DNA from: Spirosoma sp. SC4-14
Lineage (GTDB): Bacteria > Bacteroidota > Bacteroidia > Cytophagales > Spirosomataceae
Direction of reading: 5' to 3'
Assembly: GCF_037201965.1 (NCBI RefSeq)
Contig: NZ_CP147518.1
Span: 5,015,001 to 5,079,000, forward strand
DNA length: 64,000 nucleotides
The first letter of the stretch is position 1; the number at the start of each line of letters is the position of its first letter. Positions 41,881 to 51,964 of this stretch are shown here, piece by piece. Below the pieces are notes generated by a model that ran no database searches, was not told the DNA's origin, and saw only the letters and a program-made list of their open reading frames with translations. The position numbers were made by a program, and so were the translations under genes.

Positions 41881-44800
41881 TTGAAAGTAGTGCGCCCTCT
41901 AAACTTGATCAATTACTGGTGGAAAGCGTTATCAGCGCTGCTAATAGTTTCCATCTTTCTCAGATCAGTACATGGTCAGACACTAGCCTTACCTCAAGCC
42001 GAAGCCATAACCTATCGGCAAGGGCTCCCTCAGGCTTTTGTTCCGTCTATTATTCAGGATCGTCAGGGGTTTATCTGGATGGCAACCCGCGATGGCCTTT
42101 GTCGTTATGATGGTACTAATTTCAAAGTTTTTCAACCTACTGCCGATGGTAGACCCGGCATTACCTCATCCAGTTTGTTTGGATTGAGTCTCGACCCTCA
42201 GGGTCGTATATGGATATTTAGCGATCAGAACGATATTGACATTATCGATCCCGTTCAGGAACGCTTTACCAACATCTCCCGGCAACCTTTTTTTGCCAGT
42301 CAGTATAGTCGAGATATTATCGATGCCCACTACATCGATCGTCAGGGCCGTTTATGGTTAAGCTTTTTGTCAGATAAAATTCTCTGTTTCGACCCCATCA
42401 GCAAACGACTGCGCCAATACAAACGACAGCCAACGCCGGGCTATTTCCCCACCTTCAGCGCTTTTCTGCAAGACCAGCAGGGAACTCTATGGATGTCGAA
42501 CAAAACCGGATTATACCGACTCGATGTGCATACCGACCAGTTCGTAAAATATAATCTTCCCAAAAACGATGTTCGGGCCATTCATTTCCGTTCGTCGAAT
42601 GAACTGCTTTTGCTGCTTCCTCAATCTATTTTGCTACTGAATCCACAAACGGGCCAGATGCATACGATTAAGCTATCAGTACATACAAACATCGACGCCG
42701 TGTGGCATCATAGCTGTATTGTGTCTGATAGCAAAGGAACAAACTATTTCAACGTATATAATCAACTGTTCCGTCTTAATCAAAACAATACGGTCGATCT
42801 CTTAGATGAGTTAGACAATCAGACAGCATATCGCGGATTACTGATTGACCGATCGGATGTTTTGTGGGGAGGCACCAGCCGGGCGGGCGTGGTGAAGTAT
42901 AACCTACGAACAAATCGATTTAGCGCGAATCCGTATCGAAAAGACTTTTATCATGACCTGCTGATCGATAATCTGGGGCTTCCTGCCAGCCAAATTAAAA
43001 ACATTGCTAAAGATCTTCTGGCGTATAATTTTCGATATACATACGATCAATCGGGAAAACTCTGGTTCAATATGGGTAACAATCGGCTCTATCAGGCCGA
43101 TTTGCAAACGAAGAGCCTGAATGAAATTGCGTTTCCCGTTTCGGTTGCCTTACAACATGCCTGGACAGATCCTGTAATTTGTCTTGATACAGATCCTTCA
43201 AACCGAATATGGTTACTGACCGATTCGTTGGCCATGTGGTACCAGAAAGACCAATGGCATTCATTTAGGCATCCTATCCGTTCATCTGGCAGCCGGGGTC
43301 AGAAAGGAATTGAAGGCAAAATTCTTCAGATGGTTACCGACAGGCAGGCACTGTGGGTAGCAACGAGTACTCATGGGCTTTTTCGGGTCGATCAGGCAAG
43401 TGGCGAAATTAAACAGTTCAAAAACCAACCCAATAATCCTGAGTCGCTGAGTAGTAATCAGTTGTTTTGCGTATTCACAGATCCTATCGACAATACGATT
43501 CTATGGGTTGGAACATTTGGCAATGGCCTCTGCCGTTTCGATAAACGAACAGGACTGTGCCGTCGATTCACCACCAAAGACGGTCTGCCCAACAATGTTA
43601 TTTATGCCGCAATTCCAGATAAGCAGGGTTTTCTGTGGATAGCCACTAACCAGGGTGTCTGCCGGATGAGCCGAAAAACCTACAAAACGCGCACGTATAC
43701 ACATGAAGATGGGCTACTGGAAGATGAGTTTAATCGATTTCATTTTATCCATCTACCCAACGATCGAATCATTTTAGGGGGATTAGGAGGAATTACGTCT
43801 TTCTACCCAAATCAACTACGGGACGACAATTACCAGCCTGCTGTTCAGATAACAACCATAAAAATTAATAATCAGCCGCTTCTGGCTGGCCCATTAACCG
43901 ATTCCTTGCCCGTACATGCGCTCAGCCAGTTGAAGCTTCCCTACGACCAGAACTTTTTAACGATTGGTTTTGCCGCTTTACAATATAACAACCAACCTTC
44001 TATCCGCTACCGATATCAGTTAGAAGGGCTTAATGAGCAATGGGTTGAAACCAACCGACCTATTGCCGAATACACGGATTTGCGCTGGGGAACATATACA
44101 TTAAGGCTCAATGGGTCAAACACCTCAGGGATATGGAGCAAGCATATTCGTACGCTGACACTCATCATACGCCCGCCCTGGTGGGCAACCTGGTGGGCTA
44201 TCTTGTTTTATGTGGTTGCCGGGATAGGGCTGATCTACGGATTAGTTCGTACGTATTTGACCCAGCAGGAATCGAAGCAACTGAAAGAGATCGATTCGAT
44301 AAAAGCACGCTTTTTCACGAACATAACCCACGATTTCCGAACCCCTCTGACACTTATTCTTGCGCCGGCCGAAAAACTGAAACAACGTTTGACTAACCCC
44401 GACGATCAGCATCAGGTCGATTTGATAACAAAAAATGCAAACCAGCTACTGGGCTTAATCAATCAATTGATGGAATTAGCCAAAGCAGAAGCGCACGTAC
44501 TTCGTATAAATGAAAGCAAAGGCGATTTAGTCGACTTTCTAACCCAATTAGTTCATTCCTTTGACTCACAAGCGAGCACAAAAGGAATCCAATTGGTTTT
44601 TACAGCCGAAAACATACACACAGAATATTGGTTCGATGCCGATAAGTTGGAACGAATTGTTGCGAATCTGCTTGCCAATGCAATAAAATTCACTCCTCTT
44701 GGTGGTAAAGTTAGCATAGAAGTAAAAGCTATTAATAGTTTATTATTCAGCAGTATAGACAACAAAAGAGCCACATCAACCAGCCGAATAAAACTGACTG

Positions 44801-45858
44801 TATCCGATAATGGCTTAGGCGTACCTATCGAACAACTCCCGCATATCTTTGACCGGTTCTACCAGGTAGATACGTCCAGTGCAGGCCAGGCCGAGGGGAG
44901 TGGCATTGGCCTGGCTCTTGTTAAAGAACTGGTAGAAATCCAGTCAGGCACCATAGAGGTAACCAGTAAAGTAAGCATTGGTACCACCTTCACCTTAATG
45001 CTTCCGTATCGTTCGGCAGATTCTGAGGAGCCAATTGAGTTAATAGATAATACCCAGGCTGAGGACCAGCAACCAATTATTCCGGAAGACATACCATCCG
45101 ACGAAGCGCCTGTAATATTGCTTGTTGAGGACAATGAAGCACTCAATAAATTCATAGCCGATAGCTTACCTGCTCACTATCAGATTCATCAATGCCGAAA
45201 CGGGGCTGAAGGCCTTGAGCAAGCACTTGCCTTGATCCCTGATTTGGTTATTAGTGATGTGCTGATGCCCATAATGGACGGTTATACGCTTTGCAGCAAC
45301 CTGAAAAATGATGTACGCACAAGCCATATACCCGTTATCCTGCTCACCGCAAAAGCGTCGGTCGATAGCCGGATTGAAGGGCTTTCTATGGGCGCAGACG
45401 ATTATATTACGAAACCTTTTAACGTACAGGAACTTCAGCTACGAGTGCGTAACCTGTTAGATCATCAGCGGCAGTTAAGAGAGTGGGCCCAGAAAAACAC
45501 AACGAATCCAGAACCCGTTTCGGACACCCCAGCCCAAGCAGACCCCCTTCTGGACAAACTATATCAATTAATTGAATTACATCTCGATGAGGCTGCCTTC
45601 GGCACCGAAGAACTTATTCAGGAAAGCGGCTTAAGTCGAATGAATTTACATCGTAAGCTCAAAGCATTAACGGGTACATCTACGGGCGAATTTATTCGTA
45701 ATTACCGGCTGAAACGTGCTGCGCAGCTACTGCGCCAGGGGCATACCGTATCCGAAACAGCTTACATGGTAGGCTTCGAAGACCCTTCTTATTTCGCCCG
45801 ATCGTTCCGAAAGGTGTATCAGATGACTCCCTCCGCATTTTCAAGTAGTAGCAAGTGA
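41881..45858 (+). CDS. Hybrid two-component system regulator (HTCS)
   Basis: 1325 residues from a TTG at 41881; a GTG at 41890 is an alternative, and no ATG suits. A signal helix (about 14-33) precedes periplasmic Reg_prop propeller repeats (about 40-690, recurring IWMATRDGLCRYDG-like units) and a Y_Y_Y domain (about 700-760). Then come a membrane helix (about 767-790), HisKA with His817 (THDFRTPLTLIL), HATPase_c, a receiver with Asp1126 (SDVLMPIMDGY) and an AraC-type HTH (about 1225-1322). Such one-protein systems sense oligosaccharides in Bacteroidota. No SusCD or glycosidase cluster is adjacent, so its target is unclear. Confidence 0.94.
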   Translation: MKVVRPLNLINYWWKALSALLIVSIFLRSVHGQTLALPQAEAITYRQGLPQAFVPSIIQDRQGFIWMATRDGLCRYDGTNFKVFQPTADGRPGITSSSLFGLSLDPQGRIWIFSDQNDIDIIDPVQERFTNISRQPFFASQYSRDIIDAHYIDRQGRLWLSFLSDKILCFDPISKRLRQYKRQPTPGYFPTFSAFLQDQQGTLWMSNKTGLYRLDVHTDQFVKYNLPKNDVRAIHFRSSNELLLLLPQSILLLNPQTGQMHTIKLSVHTNIDAVWHHSCIVSDSKGTNYFNVYNQLFRLNQNNTVDLLDELDNQTAYRGLLIDRSDVLWGGTSRAGVVKYNLRTNRFSANPYRKDFYHDLLIDNLGLPASQIKNIAKDLLAYNFRYTYDQSGKLWFNMGNNRLYQADLQTKSLNEIAFPVSVALQHAWTDPVICLDTDPSNRIWLLTDSLAMWYQKDQWHSFRHPIRSSGSRGQKGIEGKILQMVTDRQALWVATSTHGLFRVDQASGEIKQFKNQPNNPESLSSNQLFCVFTDPIDNTILWVGTFGNGLCRFDKRTGLCRRFTTKDGLPNNVIYAAIPDKQGFLWIATNQGVCRMSRKTYKTRTYTHEDGLLEDEFNRFHFIHLPNDRIILGGLGGITSFYPNQLRDDNYQPAVQITTIKINNQPLLAGPLTDSLPVHALSQLKLPYDQNFLTIGFAALQYNNQPSIRYRYQLEGLNEQWVETNRPIAEYTDLRWGTYTLRLNGSNTSGIWSKHIRTLTLIIRPPWWATWWAILFYVVAGIGLIYGLVRTYLTQQESKQLKEIDSIKARFFTNITHDFRTPLTLILAPAEKLKQRLTNPDDQHQVDLITKNANQLLGLINQLMELAKAEAHVLRINESKGDLVDFLTQLVHSFDSQASTKGIQLVFTAENIHTEYWFDADKLERIVANLLANAIKFTPLGGKVSIEVKAINSLLFSSIDNKRATSTSRIKLTVSDNGLGVPIEQLPHIFDRFYQVDTSSAGQAEGSGIGLALVKELVEIQSGTIEVTSKVSIGTTFTLMLPYRSADSEEPIELIDNTQAEDQQPIIPEDIPSDEAPVILLVEDNEALNKFIADSLPAHYQIHQCRNGAEGLEQALALIPDLVISDVLMPIMDGYTLCSNLKNDVRTSHIPVILLTAKASVDSRIEGLSMGADDYITKPFNVQELQLRVRNLLDHQRQLREWAQKNTTNPEPVSDTPAQADPLLDKLYQLIELHLDEAAFGTEELIQESGLSRMNLHRKLKALTGTSTGEFIRNYRLKRAAQLLRQGHTVSETAYMVGFEDPSYFARSFRKVYQMTPSAFSSSSK

Positions 45859-46235
45859 ATATACAAAAAAATTATTTTAATGTACTTATAGTATATTTTT
45901 TAGTATAATTTCATGCCTATGGTACGTAAGTACCGGTTTTTGATATAAAAATACCAGCCTATCTGGGGCGATTCAAGGAAATTTGTAACTGACGTTATAC
46001 AATACCCAAAGGCAATTCTTATAACGAATGGACCATGGGTTTTGGTAAGATATTTACCTAACTAAAACGCAGTCATCTTTAACCGCAAATGAATTGTCTA
46101 TGAAAGAACCCTCTTAAGAAAATACCTTGACGCCTGATCTACTGTTGCAAGTCAGAGACCAGAACCAGAGGCCTCCTCAGTACCGTAACTTAAAAGGAAT
46201 GTAGTACCCTACCGAACTTAAATCAAATCCTCATC
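45859..46235. other. 377-base gap between the HTCS and sigma factor genes
   Basis: AT-rich at the start, with a small palindrome GGTACGTAAGTACC near 45919. No coding frame or clear terminator. Confidence 0.45.
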
Positions 46236-46817
46236 ATGGAAAAATTACCTCTGTCTAATGAACAAACTCTTCATGCTTATACGGGCATTGAAACTATCGA
46301 TAGTTTTGAAAACATCTACAAGCGCTATGTAGGCAAAGTCTATCAAAAATGCCTGGCCATGACGAACGATCCTGAAATGGCTAAAGATTTCACGCAGGAT
46401 ATTTTTATTAAAGTATATGCCAAACTTAGTACGTTCCAGAATCGCTCTACTTTCTCAACCTGGCTCTACTCTATTTCGCATAACTATTGCCTGGATTACC
46501 TTCGGTCGTGTAAGCGAACCGAGTCATTAAGCGATACCGTTATCCGGGAGATCTGCGAACCCGAACAAACGGAACCTTTAGTAACTCCCTGGAAAGCATT
46601 AAGCCTTTTTCTGAATAATTTACCTGAAGAAGAAGTGAACCTGCTACGGCTTAAATACGAGCAGGGCCTGTCGGTAAAGTTTATCAGCGAACAATACAAT
46701 CTTTCCGAAAGCTCTGTAAAAATGCGACTCAAACGTAGTCGCGATAAACTGCGTATCTTATGCTCGGCCGCTATCTCAGATACAGAGCAACAGTTTAAAA
46801 AACCTGTATACTCATAA
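46236..46817 (+). CDS. ECF-type RNA polymerase sigma factor
   Basis: 193 residues. Region 2 includes NDPEMAKDFTQDIFIKVYAK and FSTWLYSISHNYCLDYLR, for -10 recognition. Region 4 includes LRLKYEQGLSVKFISEQYNL and SESSVKMRLKRSRDKLR, a helix-turn-helix for -35 binding. No anti-sigma gene is adjacent: the neighbours are the HTCS and, convergently, a DUF1501 gene. This is common for Cytophagales sigma factors with unlinked partners. The regulon is unknown. Confidence 0.93.
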   Translation: MEKLPLSNEQTLHAYTGIETIDSFENIYKRYVGKVYQKCLAMTNDPEMAKDFTQDIFIKVYAKLSTFQNRSTFSTWLYSISHNYCLDYLRSCKRTESLSDTVIREICEPEQTEPLVTPWKALSLFLNNLPEEEVNLLRLKYEQGLSVKFISEQYNLSESSVKMRLKRSRDKLRILCSAAISDTEQQFKKPVYS

Positions 46818-46844
46818 CGTACCATACCCACCACAGCTTGTAAT

Positions 46845-46882
46845 CCCTATCTGGCCTCCAAGAAGCCGGATAGGGCTTTTTA
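46845..46882. terminator. Terminator after the sigma factor gene
   Basis: CCCTATCTGGC pairs with GCCGGATAGGG (one wobble), followed by CTTTTTAAT. It is shared by the convergent DUF1501 gene. Confidence 0.75.
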
Positions 46883-46889
46883 ATGGCCA

Positions 46890-48176
46890 TTATACCATCG
46901 GTAATAGTGGATATTGCCCAAAGAGTATCTGCCGGATTTGGTCAGAAGAGAAATTGAGCCATTGTTGCAGAACCGTAGCATAGACCGACCGAAAATCGTA
47001 TTGCATGGCCACGTTGTCGTTTACTGTTATAGTTGTAGGCAGTTGAGGATTGGTGCCAATAATACCCGCTTTGACCGAATTACCGAAATATAGCACAGGA
47101 GCTGCGGTTCCATGATCTGTTCCGCCACTTGCATTCGACTTAATCCGACGTCCAAACTCCGAGAATGTCATCCCAACGACTCGATCTGCTACCTGCAATT
47201 TGGTCAGATCATCCATAAAAGCCCCTACCGCTTCCGATACTTTTCGTAATAGCTGAGCATGTGTACCCGTGGTGGTATCGTCGGCTTCGGCTTGTTTGGA
47301 ATGCGTATCGAAACTGCCAATACTTACCAGATAAACTTTTGTGCGCAGCCCACCGGCAACCAATCGGGCAACGATCTTTAACTGATCAGCAAGCTGATTC
47401 TTGCCCGGAGCCGGGTATTTGTCAGACTGCTTCGTTATTTTCATCGCAGCTTTCTTAATCACACCCGCATATTGATCGGTCTTCTGCGATACTTTTTCGA
47501 GATAGGCAAGCTGTTCGCCCCACCGGGTGTTGCTAGCCACCTCAACTTTATCTTCAATCAGGTTATAAAAATTAGATGGATTGCTAATGGCTAGTCCCAT
47601 TGTAAAAGAAGGCCCCTGAAAAGCCGATGCTACTACCGATCCAATCTGAATGGCCAGCGGATCGGGCATAATTTCGTTTGGATACTTGTCAGGAAAGCCC
47701 GGAAACAGGTCGTTCAGGTAGCGCCCGGCCCAACCAGTGTTTAATACTTTGTCAGAATCTGAAGCCGTCATCCAGATATCAGTTGCCCGAAAATGGGAGA
47801 AATTAGGCTTGGGATAACTCACTGACTGCACAAGCCCCCCTTTGCCCTCGTTAAACAATTGCTGAAATTCTGACAAAGCCGGGTGAAGGGCTGTTGCATC
47901 ATATCCAGCAAGCTTAAGAAGACTATTTTGCGGTAAAGCAATCGTAGGCCGTGCCGCCTGATAAGCCCCATATTGATCAACGGGAACAACGGTATTCAGC
48001 CCATCGTTTCCTCCAGTCAGTTGAATCAATACCAGTACACGGTCGTTCGGCAAATCGTGACTAACAGTAGGCAAGAGCGACGTATCGGCCGTAGCTTTGA
48101 GCGAATAGCCATTTATGAACTGAGGCAGCACAACACCACCGATGGCGGCCTTTCGAATAAAATCTCTGCGTTTCAT
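46890..48176 (-). CDS. DUF1501 domain protein with Tat-like signal
   Basis: The start is set at 48176 (MKRRDFIRKAAIGGVVLP), a twin-arginine-like signal (RRDF); the longer frame adds 18 unlikely residues. 428 residues. Sulfatase-like fold features of DUF1501 are LVLIQLTGGNDGLNTVVPVD at the N-terminus, SKQAEADDTTTGTHAQLL and VGMTFSEFGRRIKSNASGG, and DHGTAAPVLYFG near the C-terminus. The substrate is unknown. It lies 64 bases after the DUF1800 gene, its usual partner. Confidence 0.92.
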   Translation of the reverse strand: MKRRDFIRKAAIGGVVLPQFINGYSLKATADTSLLPTVSHDLPNDRVLVLIQLTGGNDGLNTVVPVDQYGAYQAARPTIALPQNSLLKLAGYDATALHPALSEFQQLFNEGKGGLVQSVSYPKPNFSHFRATDIWMTASDSDKVLNTGWAGRYLNDLFPGFPDKYPNEIMPDPLAIQIGSVVASAFQGPSFTMGLAISNPSNFYNLIEDKVEVASNTRWGEQLAYLEKVSQKTDQYAGVIKKAAMKITKQSDKYPAPGKNQLADQLKIVARLVAGGLRTKVYLVSIGSFDTHSKQAEADDTTTGTHAQLLRKVSEAVGAFMDDLTKLQVADRVVGMTFSEFGRRIKSNASGGTDHGTAAPVLYFGNSVKAGIIGTNPQLPTTITVNDNVAMQYDFRSVYATVLQQWLNFSSDQIRQILFGQYPLLPMV

Positions 48177-48240
48177 GATCGGGGGCTGTAAGCCAACATT
48201 CTGACTAATTATACAGGGCCCAATATTCAACTACCTCGAA

Positions 48241-49836
48241 TCAGGCAAGTTGATATTGAGGCAAATTCATAAGGTACTTGTATAAGCTCTTAAGTTTACG
48301 AGTTACATTATTTTTATTAACAGTGTCGTCAGGTCTGGCCGTTAGATTATTCCAGGCCTGGGTCCAATAGTGATCTGCTATCGTGTCCTGCAAGCCAGAC
48401 AACAAAATACTACTCTTAATGTACTGTTTATCGGGATCTGAAAGCTCTATCATATAGAGCCGCTGAACGGCATCATTGATCAACGCAAGCGGATCGGCCG
48501 GATTTGGTAACGTCCGTGTATAGGCTATCACATCAATAATCAGTTTCTTCCCATTCCGCCCAATACTACCGTTGATCATGCCATCAGAAAATACATTTCG
48601 TTTCGGCAATGTATCGGAGTTTATCCACAATTTATCGAACATGGGTTCCTGATAGTAGGCTGGCCAGCCAGCTACATTTGGCGGGTCGCCGATATTCTGT
48701 TGCATGCCCGCCGTTTGTACCTGAACACTCAACCATAACGCATACTGATCGGCAGCACTGGCCGAATCGGGAAACGCAATGCCAAACTCCCGGCACAGCC
48801 CAACCGTAAAATCGACCGGACTTTTGATGATTGCCCCTCGGTTGGCTGCCTCGAAGAAATGTTGACTTCCCAGCAGTTCTCGCATCACAGGCTTCAGCTC
48901 ATAATTGCTGGCTCTAAATAAGTCGGCCAACGGAGCGATAATGTTCGTTTCGGTAGCTTCGTCAATCTGATGATACACAAAAAAACGGTAAAGCTTGCGG
49001 CATACAAAACGAGCTACTTCGTCCTGAGCAAAAATCATGTTGAGCAAATCGTCGAGTTCCTGCTCGCCTTCGGGGCCGCGTCGTCCCTTAATGATTGTGT
49101 TTTGGTAGAACTCAGAAAACGTTTTATCAGAACTATCATGGCGCCCTGGATCGAAGATACTCACATAGGTGGTGGTGTCGTTACGAAAACCCGTCAGCAC
49201 TTTGGCCGCAGCCTTAACGTCGGCTTCCGTATAGTGCGAGCCCGATCCTTTACCAACCGTAAATAGCTCCTGAAGCTCACGGCCATAGTTTTCGTCGGGT
49301 GCCTTTTTGTTGTTAGCCGTACCGTTCAGGTATTTGAGCATAGCTGGGTCTTTGGTTACGGCTTTTACCAGGTCTTTGAAATTGCCTAATGCATGTTGCC
49401 GAAGCAAGGCATTATGCCGATAACACATCAGCGCATGATCAATAGTATTGGTTTCGGTAGCGAAATGATTGTGCCAGAACAGCACCATCTTTTCACGAAG
49501 GTTTCGATTCTGGTTCAGCATTAGCCCAAGCCACCATGCTTTGAAGGAGTTTTTACGCCGACTATTATTCATACCGTCATAATTGATCGATGTTACCCAG
49601 GTTTCGCCAGGCAGAATTTCGTCGTCGGTGAATTTATCGTCGTTGTAGTTATTGATGGGTGGAGCCGGAGCAGGTTGGTCGCTCAACAATTCATTCAATG
49701 CTTTTCGAAGCGACATCTCCTGCCAATAAGCAACATCACCGGGTTTGGCACCAAACATGATTCGCTTGAGCAAATGCCGGACGTCTTCTTCCCGCCATTT
49801 TGCCCGAAAGGGTTCCAGTCGTTTTTTTACAGCCAT
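48241..49836 (-). CDS. DUF1800 domain protein
   Basis: 531 residues, no obvious signal peptide. DUF1800 features are VRHLLKRIMFGAKPGDVAYW, the MVLFWHNHFATE helix, ELQELFTVGKGSGSHYTEAD, VKAAAKVLTGF and GWPAYYQEP. It is nearly always encoded next to DUF1501, and the pair is exported or membrane-associated in other bacteria, with unknown chemistry. Here the two are 64 bases apart on the minus strand and probably form an operon. Confidence 0.92.
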   Translation of the reverse strand: MAVKKRLEPFRAKWREEDVRHLLKRIMFGAKPGDVAYWQEMSLRKALNELLSDQPAPAPPINNYNDDKFTDDEILPGETWVTSINYDGMNNSRRKNSFKAWWLGLMLNQNRNLREKMVLFWHNHFATETNTIDHALMCYRHNALLRQHALGNFKDLVKAVTKDPAMLKYLNGTANNKKAPDENYGRELQELFTVGKGSGSHYTEADVKAAAKVLTGFRNDTTTYVSIFDPGRHDSSDKTFSEFYQNTIIKGRRGPEGEQELDDLLNMIFAQDEVARFVCRKLYRFFVYHQIDEATETNIIAPLADLFRASNYELKPVMRELLGSQHFFEAANRGAIIKSPVDFTVGLCREFGIAFPDSASAADQYALWLSVQVQTAGMQQNIGDPPNVAGWPAYYQEPMFDKLWINSDTLPKRNVFSDGMINGSIGRNGKKLIIDVIAYTRTLPNPADPLALINDAVQRLYMIELSDPDKQYIKSSILLSGLQDTIADHYWTQAWNNLTARPDDTVNKNNVTRKLKSLYKYLMNLPQYQLA

Positions 49837-50150
49837 GTCTGTCAGGGATCGCGCTGTTTCAAATTACGACTATACTTACTCATAATTAACAAGCTGTGTT
49901 ATACCACCACCCAATTTTTAATAAACATTTAACTGTAGTTAGTACAGTACAGATTTGAAGTAAGTTTGCCCCATTGCTAACTGCCCACTGTTTCCCGTTC
50001 GATCAATCGCATTAATTAATAACCATTCATCCAGCAAACGAACCGTTCCGGTAGTTTGCAATGCATAGTACCATCCACAACCTATATCTTTGTTTCACCA
50101 ATCGGAACTAATCCGGCTCGAATAGTAAACAGACAAAAAACAACATACTC
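49837..50150. other. 314-base intergenic region with divergent promoters
   Basis: No coding frame. It contains the leader of the DUF1800 gene and, near 50085, a -7 box for the secreted-protein gene. Confidence 0.5.
50085..50092 (+). promoter_or_regulatory. Candidate -7 box for the secreted-protein gene
   Basis: TATCTTTG fits TAnnTTTG exactly. A TTTG at 50055 is 26 bases upstream, a little far for the -33 element. Confidence 0.5.
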
Positions 50151-50546
50151 ATGAAAACGCTCATCAAATCTCTCGCAGTAGCCTTCTCTCTGGCCCTTGT
50201 TACAACTCTTGGTTCAGTCGCCGAGGCAAAACCCGGTCACCCCGCCAACGTTGCTTCGTACAAAGCAGGTATCTACACTACCGCTGATGGTAAGTTAAAC
50301 ATTGCTTTAGATAAGCAATCGGGAGGTGCGGTCGACATTCGGCTGAAAGACACAACCGGAGAGGTACTTTACACGCATCACATTGGCAAAAACGACACCA
50401 AATATCGTACTCGGTTAAACCTGAGCGAGTTGCCCGACGGCACCTATCAGGTAGAAATCACAAACGGCGCTGAGACTAGCTCCCATATGGTTAATCTTTC
50501 TACCCAAAAACCAACAACACCCAGTCGTGTGATTGCGCTGAACTAA
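50151..50546 (+). CDS. Small secreted beta-sandwich protein
   Basis: 131 residues with a signal peptide (IKSLAVAFSLALVTTLGSVAEA). The mature part alternates strands and has VDIRLKDTTGEVLYTHHI, then LNLSELPDGTYQVEITNGAE, which resembles the type IX secretion-sorting/Ig-like domain pattern (strand, Gly turn, LxxLPxGxY). It is too short to be a cargo protein with a separate passenger, so it is probably a stand-alone domain. The function is unknown. It sits in its own unit with promoter and terminator. Confidence 0.8.
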   Translation: MKTLIKSLAVAFSLALVTTLGSVAEAKPGHPANVASYKAGIYTTADGKLNIALDKQSGGAVDIRLKDTTGEVLYTHHIGKNDTKYRTRLNLSELPDGTYQVEITNGAETSSHMVNLSTQKPTTPSRVIALN

Positions 50547-50572
50547 TAATTTGGTTTGCACCTGATAGCAGT

Positions 50573-50606
50573 AAAAGCCCTCGCATATCCAATAGCGAGG
50601 GCTTTT
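50573..50606 (+). terminator. Terminator of the secreted-protein gene
   Basis: AAAAGCCCTCGC pairs perfectly with GCGAGGGCTTTT over a 10-base loop. Confidence 0.85.
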
Positions 50607-50660
50607 CTTCATTTAGTCATTGGATAAGTGAGGGTCAATGGTCAATAACTAATGACCAAC

Positions 50661-51728
50661 TCAGAACACTCCCGGTCGACCTACCAACAACCGGCTGATA
50701 GGCCGGTAGTCCGTAAATTCGATATCGGGGGCAACGTAGCCTGGTTTAATAGGCTCTTCTTTTACCAGATCGGTACTCAGGTATTTTTTATTACTATCGC
50801 AGAGAATCGTCACAACCCGTGCATCAGGCCCCATTTCCCGTTGGAGATTAATAGCGCCAATCAAATTTGCACCCGACGAAATACCCACCGCCACACCCAG
50901 TTGCATAGCCAGTTTCTGCGCTACCAGAATCGAATCGCCATCGCTGGCCTGAACCACCCGGTCCAGTTCGTCCAACTTGAGTATGTCGGGAATAAATTCG
51001 TCGAAGAAGCCCTGAATCCGATGGGTTCCGGTTTTATAACCAACCGATAGCGTTGGCGACTCAGCCGGTTCGAGAGGATGGATACGAATATCGGGTCTGC
51101 GCGATTTGAGGTACCTCCCCACGCCCATAACCGTACCGCCAGTACCCACGCCAGCCACAAATGCATCGGGTGTACTATCAACACCCTGAAGTTGCAGCCA
51201 GATTTCTTTCCCCGTAGTCAACCGATGTGCTTCAGCATTATATTGATTGGCAAATTGGCGAGGCAAAAAAACCGTTGGATCAGCAGCAGCCATTTCCTCC
51301 GAGCGCCGAATTGCCCCCAAAAAACCACCCTCTTCTTTCGTAAACAGAATAATATCGGCACCCAGACTCCGAATGATGTCGATCCGCTCCTGGCTGATGC
51401 CAGCTGGCATAATGATCGTGACCGGATGCCCCAACGCCCGACCAACCGCCGAAAAGGCAATACCCGAACTGCCACTGGTTGCTTCAACAATGCGGTCGCC
51501 CGGTCGAATATTCCCCTGCCGATATGCCTGATGGAGCACATGAAGAGCCATCCGATCTTTCATGCTCCCGGTCAGATTATAATGCTCGCATTTTACGTAG
51601 ACCGATCGTGGCTGACCACAATCGGTGTAAAAAAGCTCTAGCATGGGCGTGTTTCCAACCAGATGCCACAAGTGTTCAAATTTTTCCTGAATGGCCGGTT
51701 TTAAGCCGGTTTCGATTGATGAATGCAT
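50661..51728 (-). CDS. PLP-dependent cysteine-synthase-like enzyme
   Basis: The start is taken at the ATG at 51728 (MHSSIETGLKPA); 355 residues. Fold type II features are the PLP lysine in TGSMKDRMALHV, the substrate loop TSGSSGIAFS (most O-acetylserine sulfhydrylases have TSGNTG), the phosphate-cup GTGGTVMGVGRYLK and ISSGANLIGAI at the C-terminal Ser. It is a member of the cysteine synthase/CBS superfamily. The altered loop makes a different amino-acid substrate possible. No sulfur-assimilation gene is nearby. Confidence 0.85.
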   Translation of the reverse strand: MHSSIETGLKPAIQEKFEHLWHLVGNTPMLELFYTDCGQPRSVYVKCEHYNLTGSMKDRMALHVLHQAYRQGNIRPGDRIVEATSGSSGIAFSAVGRALGHPVTIIMPAGISQERIDIIRSLGADIILFTKEEGGFLGAIRRSEEMAAADPTVFLPRQFANQYNAEAHRLTTGKEIWLQLQGVDSTPDAFVAGVGTGGTVMGVGRYLKSRRPDIRIHPLEPAESPTLSVGYKTGTHRIQGFFDEFIPDILKLDELDRVVQASDGDSILVAQKLAMQLGVAVGISSGANLIGAINLQREMGPDARVVTILCDSNKKYLSTDLVKEEPIKPGYVAPDIEFTDYRPISRLLVGRPGVF

Positions 51729-51964
51729 ATAATTCAACCAAAAATCTCCTATGAATACAACAGATAGCAGCCCCCGGCAGCTATAACAAGTGGCGGATAT
51801 TATAAAAATACAATATTACGAAATTTAGCACTCATTTGTCGACGCTCAATCTGTTAAGCAATTGGTGCACGTAAGTAGTAAGTACATTTAACAACCTTTT
51901 AATTGCGATCCTGACAACATTAGGAGCCGGTCTCTGTTATTTTGTTGAGTTTTTCTCGCACCAA

